This document shows, one piece after another, positions 44,479 to 44,652 of a DNA stretch of 44,652 nt (the first letter of the stretch is position 1; each line of letters begins with the position of its first letter). The position numbers and the translations under genes were made by a program. The notes under the pieces were generated by a model. That model did not search any database. It was not told the origin of the DNA and was given only the letters and a program-made list of their open reading frames with translations. The DNA comes from Bacteroidota bacterium (lineage in GTDB: Bacteria; Bacteroidota; Bacteroidia; Chitinophagales; Saprospiraceae), in NCBI GenBank assembly GCA_017858735.1, contig JAFMBH010000024.1:1-44652 (forward strand), read 5' to 3'.

Positions 44479-44484
44479 AAACAG

Positions 44485-44652
44485 TAAAACATTTATCCCG
44501 CCAGGGACCAAAAGGAACAATAAAACATTTTGTGCCGCCAGGGACCAAATAGCAAGAGACATGTGACCCCTCCGGGATCAGGATATTATGAAAATCGACC
44601 CCGGAGGGGTCGCATGTTTATAGGAAATTTTCCCGCCAGGGACCAAATGGTA
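44485..44652. repeat. Intergenic repeat cluster with CCGCCAGGGACCAAA units (runs off the window)
   Basis: The core CCGCCAGGGACCAAA occurs exactly at 44498-44512, 44535-44549 and 44633-44647. The first two copies are each preceded by TAAAACATTT (44485-44494 and 44521-44530), giving units of about 36 bases. No coding frame is evident. Local G+C is far above the surroundings. The copies are short, unevenly spaced and without CRISPR-like unique spacers. Confidence 0.75.
44559..44617. repeat. 18-bp GC-rich inverted repeat within the repeat cluster
   Basis: ACATGTGACCCCTCCGGG at 44559-44576 pairs with CCCGGAGGGGTCGCATGT at 44600-44617, with one G-T pair and a 23-base loop. It is a very stable hairpin after rlmB; it may end the transcript or be a dispersed palindromic element. 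Confidence 0.75.

Noticed and set aside
44485-44652. Possible CRISPR array
   Set aside because: The repeated core is only 15 bases, the spacing between copies is 37 and 98 bases, the flanks are themselves partly repeated, and no cas gene is present.
1-44652. Prophage, integrative element or defence island
   Set aside because: No integrase, transposase, phage structural gene, toxin-antitoxin pair, restriction gene or tRNA attachment site was found; gene content is almost all core metabolism and envelope functions.

Overview
The window looks like chromosomal DNA from a member of the Bacteroidota, probably Saprospiria-like. The evidence is AT-rich DNA with little Shine-Dalgarno signal, a secreted M36 protease ending in a Por/type IX sorting domain, a Bacteroidota-type TraR/DksA protein, a GbsR-type regulator, a decayed FISUMP-domain gene, and a lysC promoter matching TTG-N19-TAnnTTTG. 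I see no prophage, insertion sequence, CRISPR array, rRNA or tRNA. Most genes are housekeeping or conserved-family genes in short, tightly packed operons.

Layout. 1-1417: the 3' part of an AlgI-like MBOAT acyltransferase, then moaE. 1575-5541: the most unusual block. On the minus strand a 54-residue basic/acidic microprotein overlaps an ATP-grasp-like protein by ATGA. On the plus strand an OmpR-type regulator whose receiver domain lacks the phosphoacceptor is followed after 11 bases by a GNAT-nitrilase fusion in which the catalytic Glu and Cys positions of the nitrilase are Ala and Asp. 5672-9402: TraR/DksA-like protein, EamA transporter, ACT-type protein and aspartate kinase, the last two divergent across a mirrored promoter region. 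9403-10083: lysC terminator and a FISUMP pseudogene. 10134-14979: YitT protein, CoaX, a secreted hypothetical protein, an M48 lipoprotein protease and a second EamA transporter.

15130-23881: TrpB2-type enzyme with a strong terminator, fatty acid hydroxylase/sterol desaturase, FtsK, an S24/LexA-like regulator divergent from ftsK, CvpA, a small secreted protein, SerA-like dehydrogenase and a GbsR/MarR regulator. 23962-31638: a five-gene minus-strand operon running SAM-adenosyltransferase-like protein, aroB, PBP1A, a HEAT-cyclophilin lipoprotein and gcvT. 31719-34449: a plus-strand operon phoH-osmC-aroA joined by two ATGA overlaps, so the shikimate genes aroB and aroA lie in divergent operons that share one short intergenic region.

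34739-44478: OmpA-family protein, acyl-CoA dehydrogenase, GNAT acetyltransferase, folB, the M36 protease, a Tat-exported type B carboxylesterase and rlmB. The last 170 bases hold a short-repeat cluster: three copies of a 15-base core plus an 18-bp GC-rich inverted repeat, very unlike the surrounding AT-rich DNA.

The best candidate for something undescribed is the 3041-5541 locus, where two consecutive genes have lost canonical catalytic residues next to an uncharacterised ATP-grasp/microprotein pair. Joint function of these four genes is inference from proximity only.
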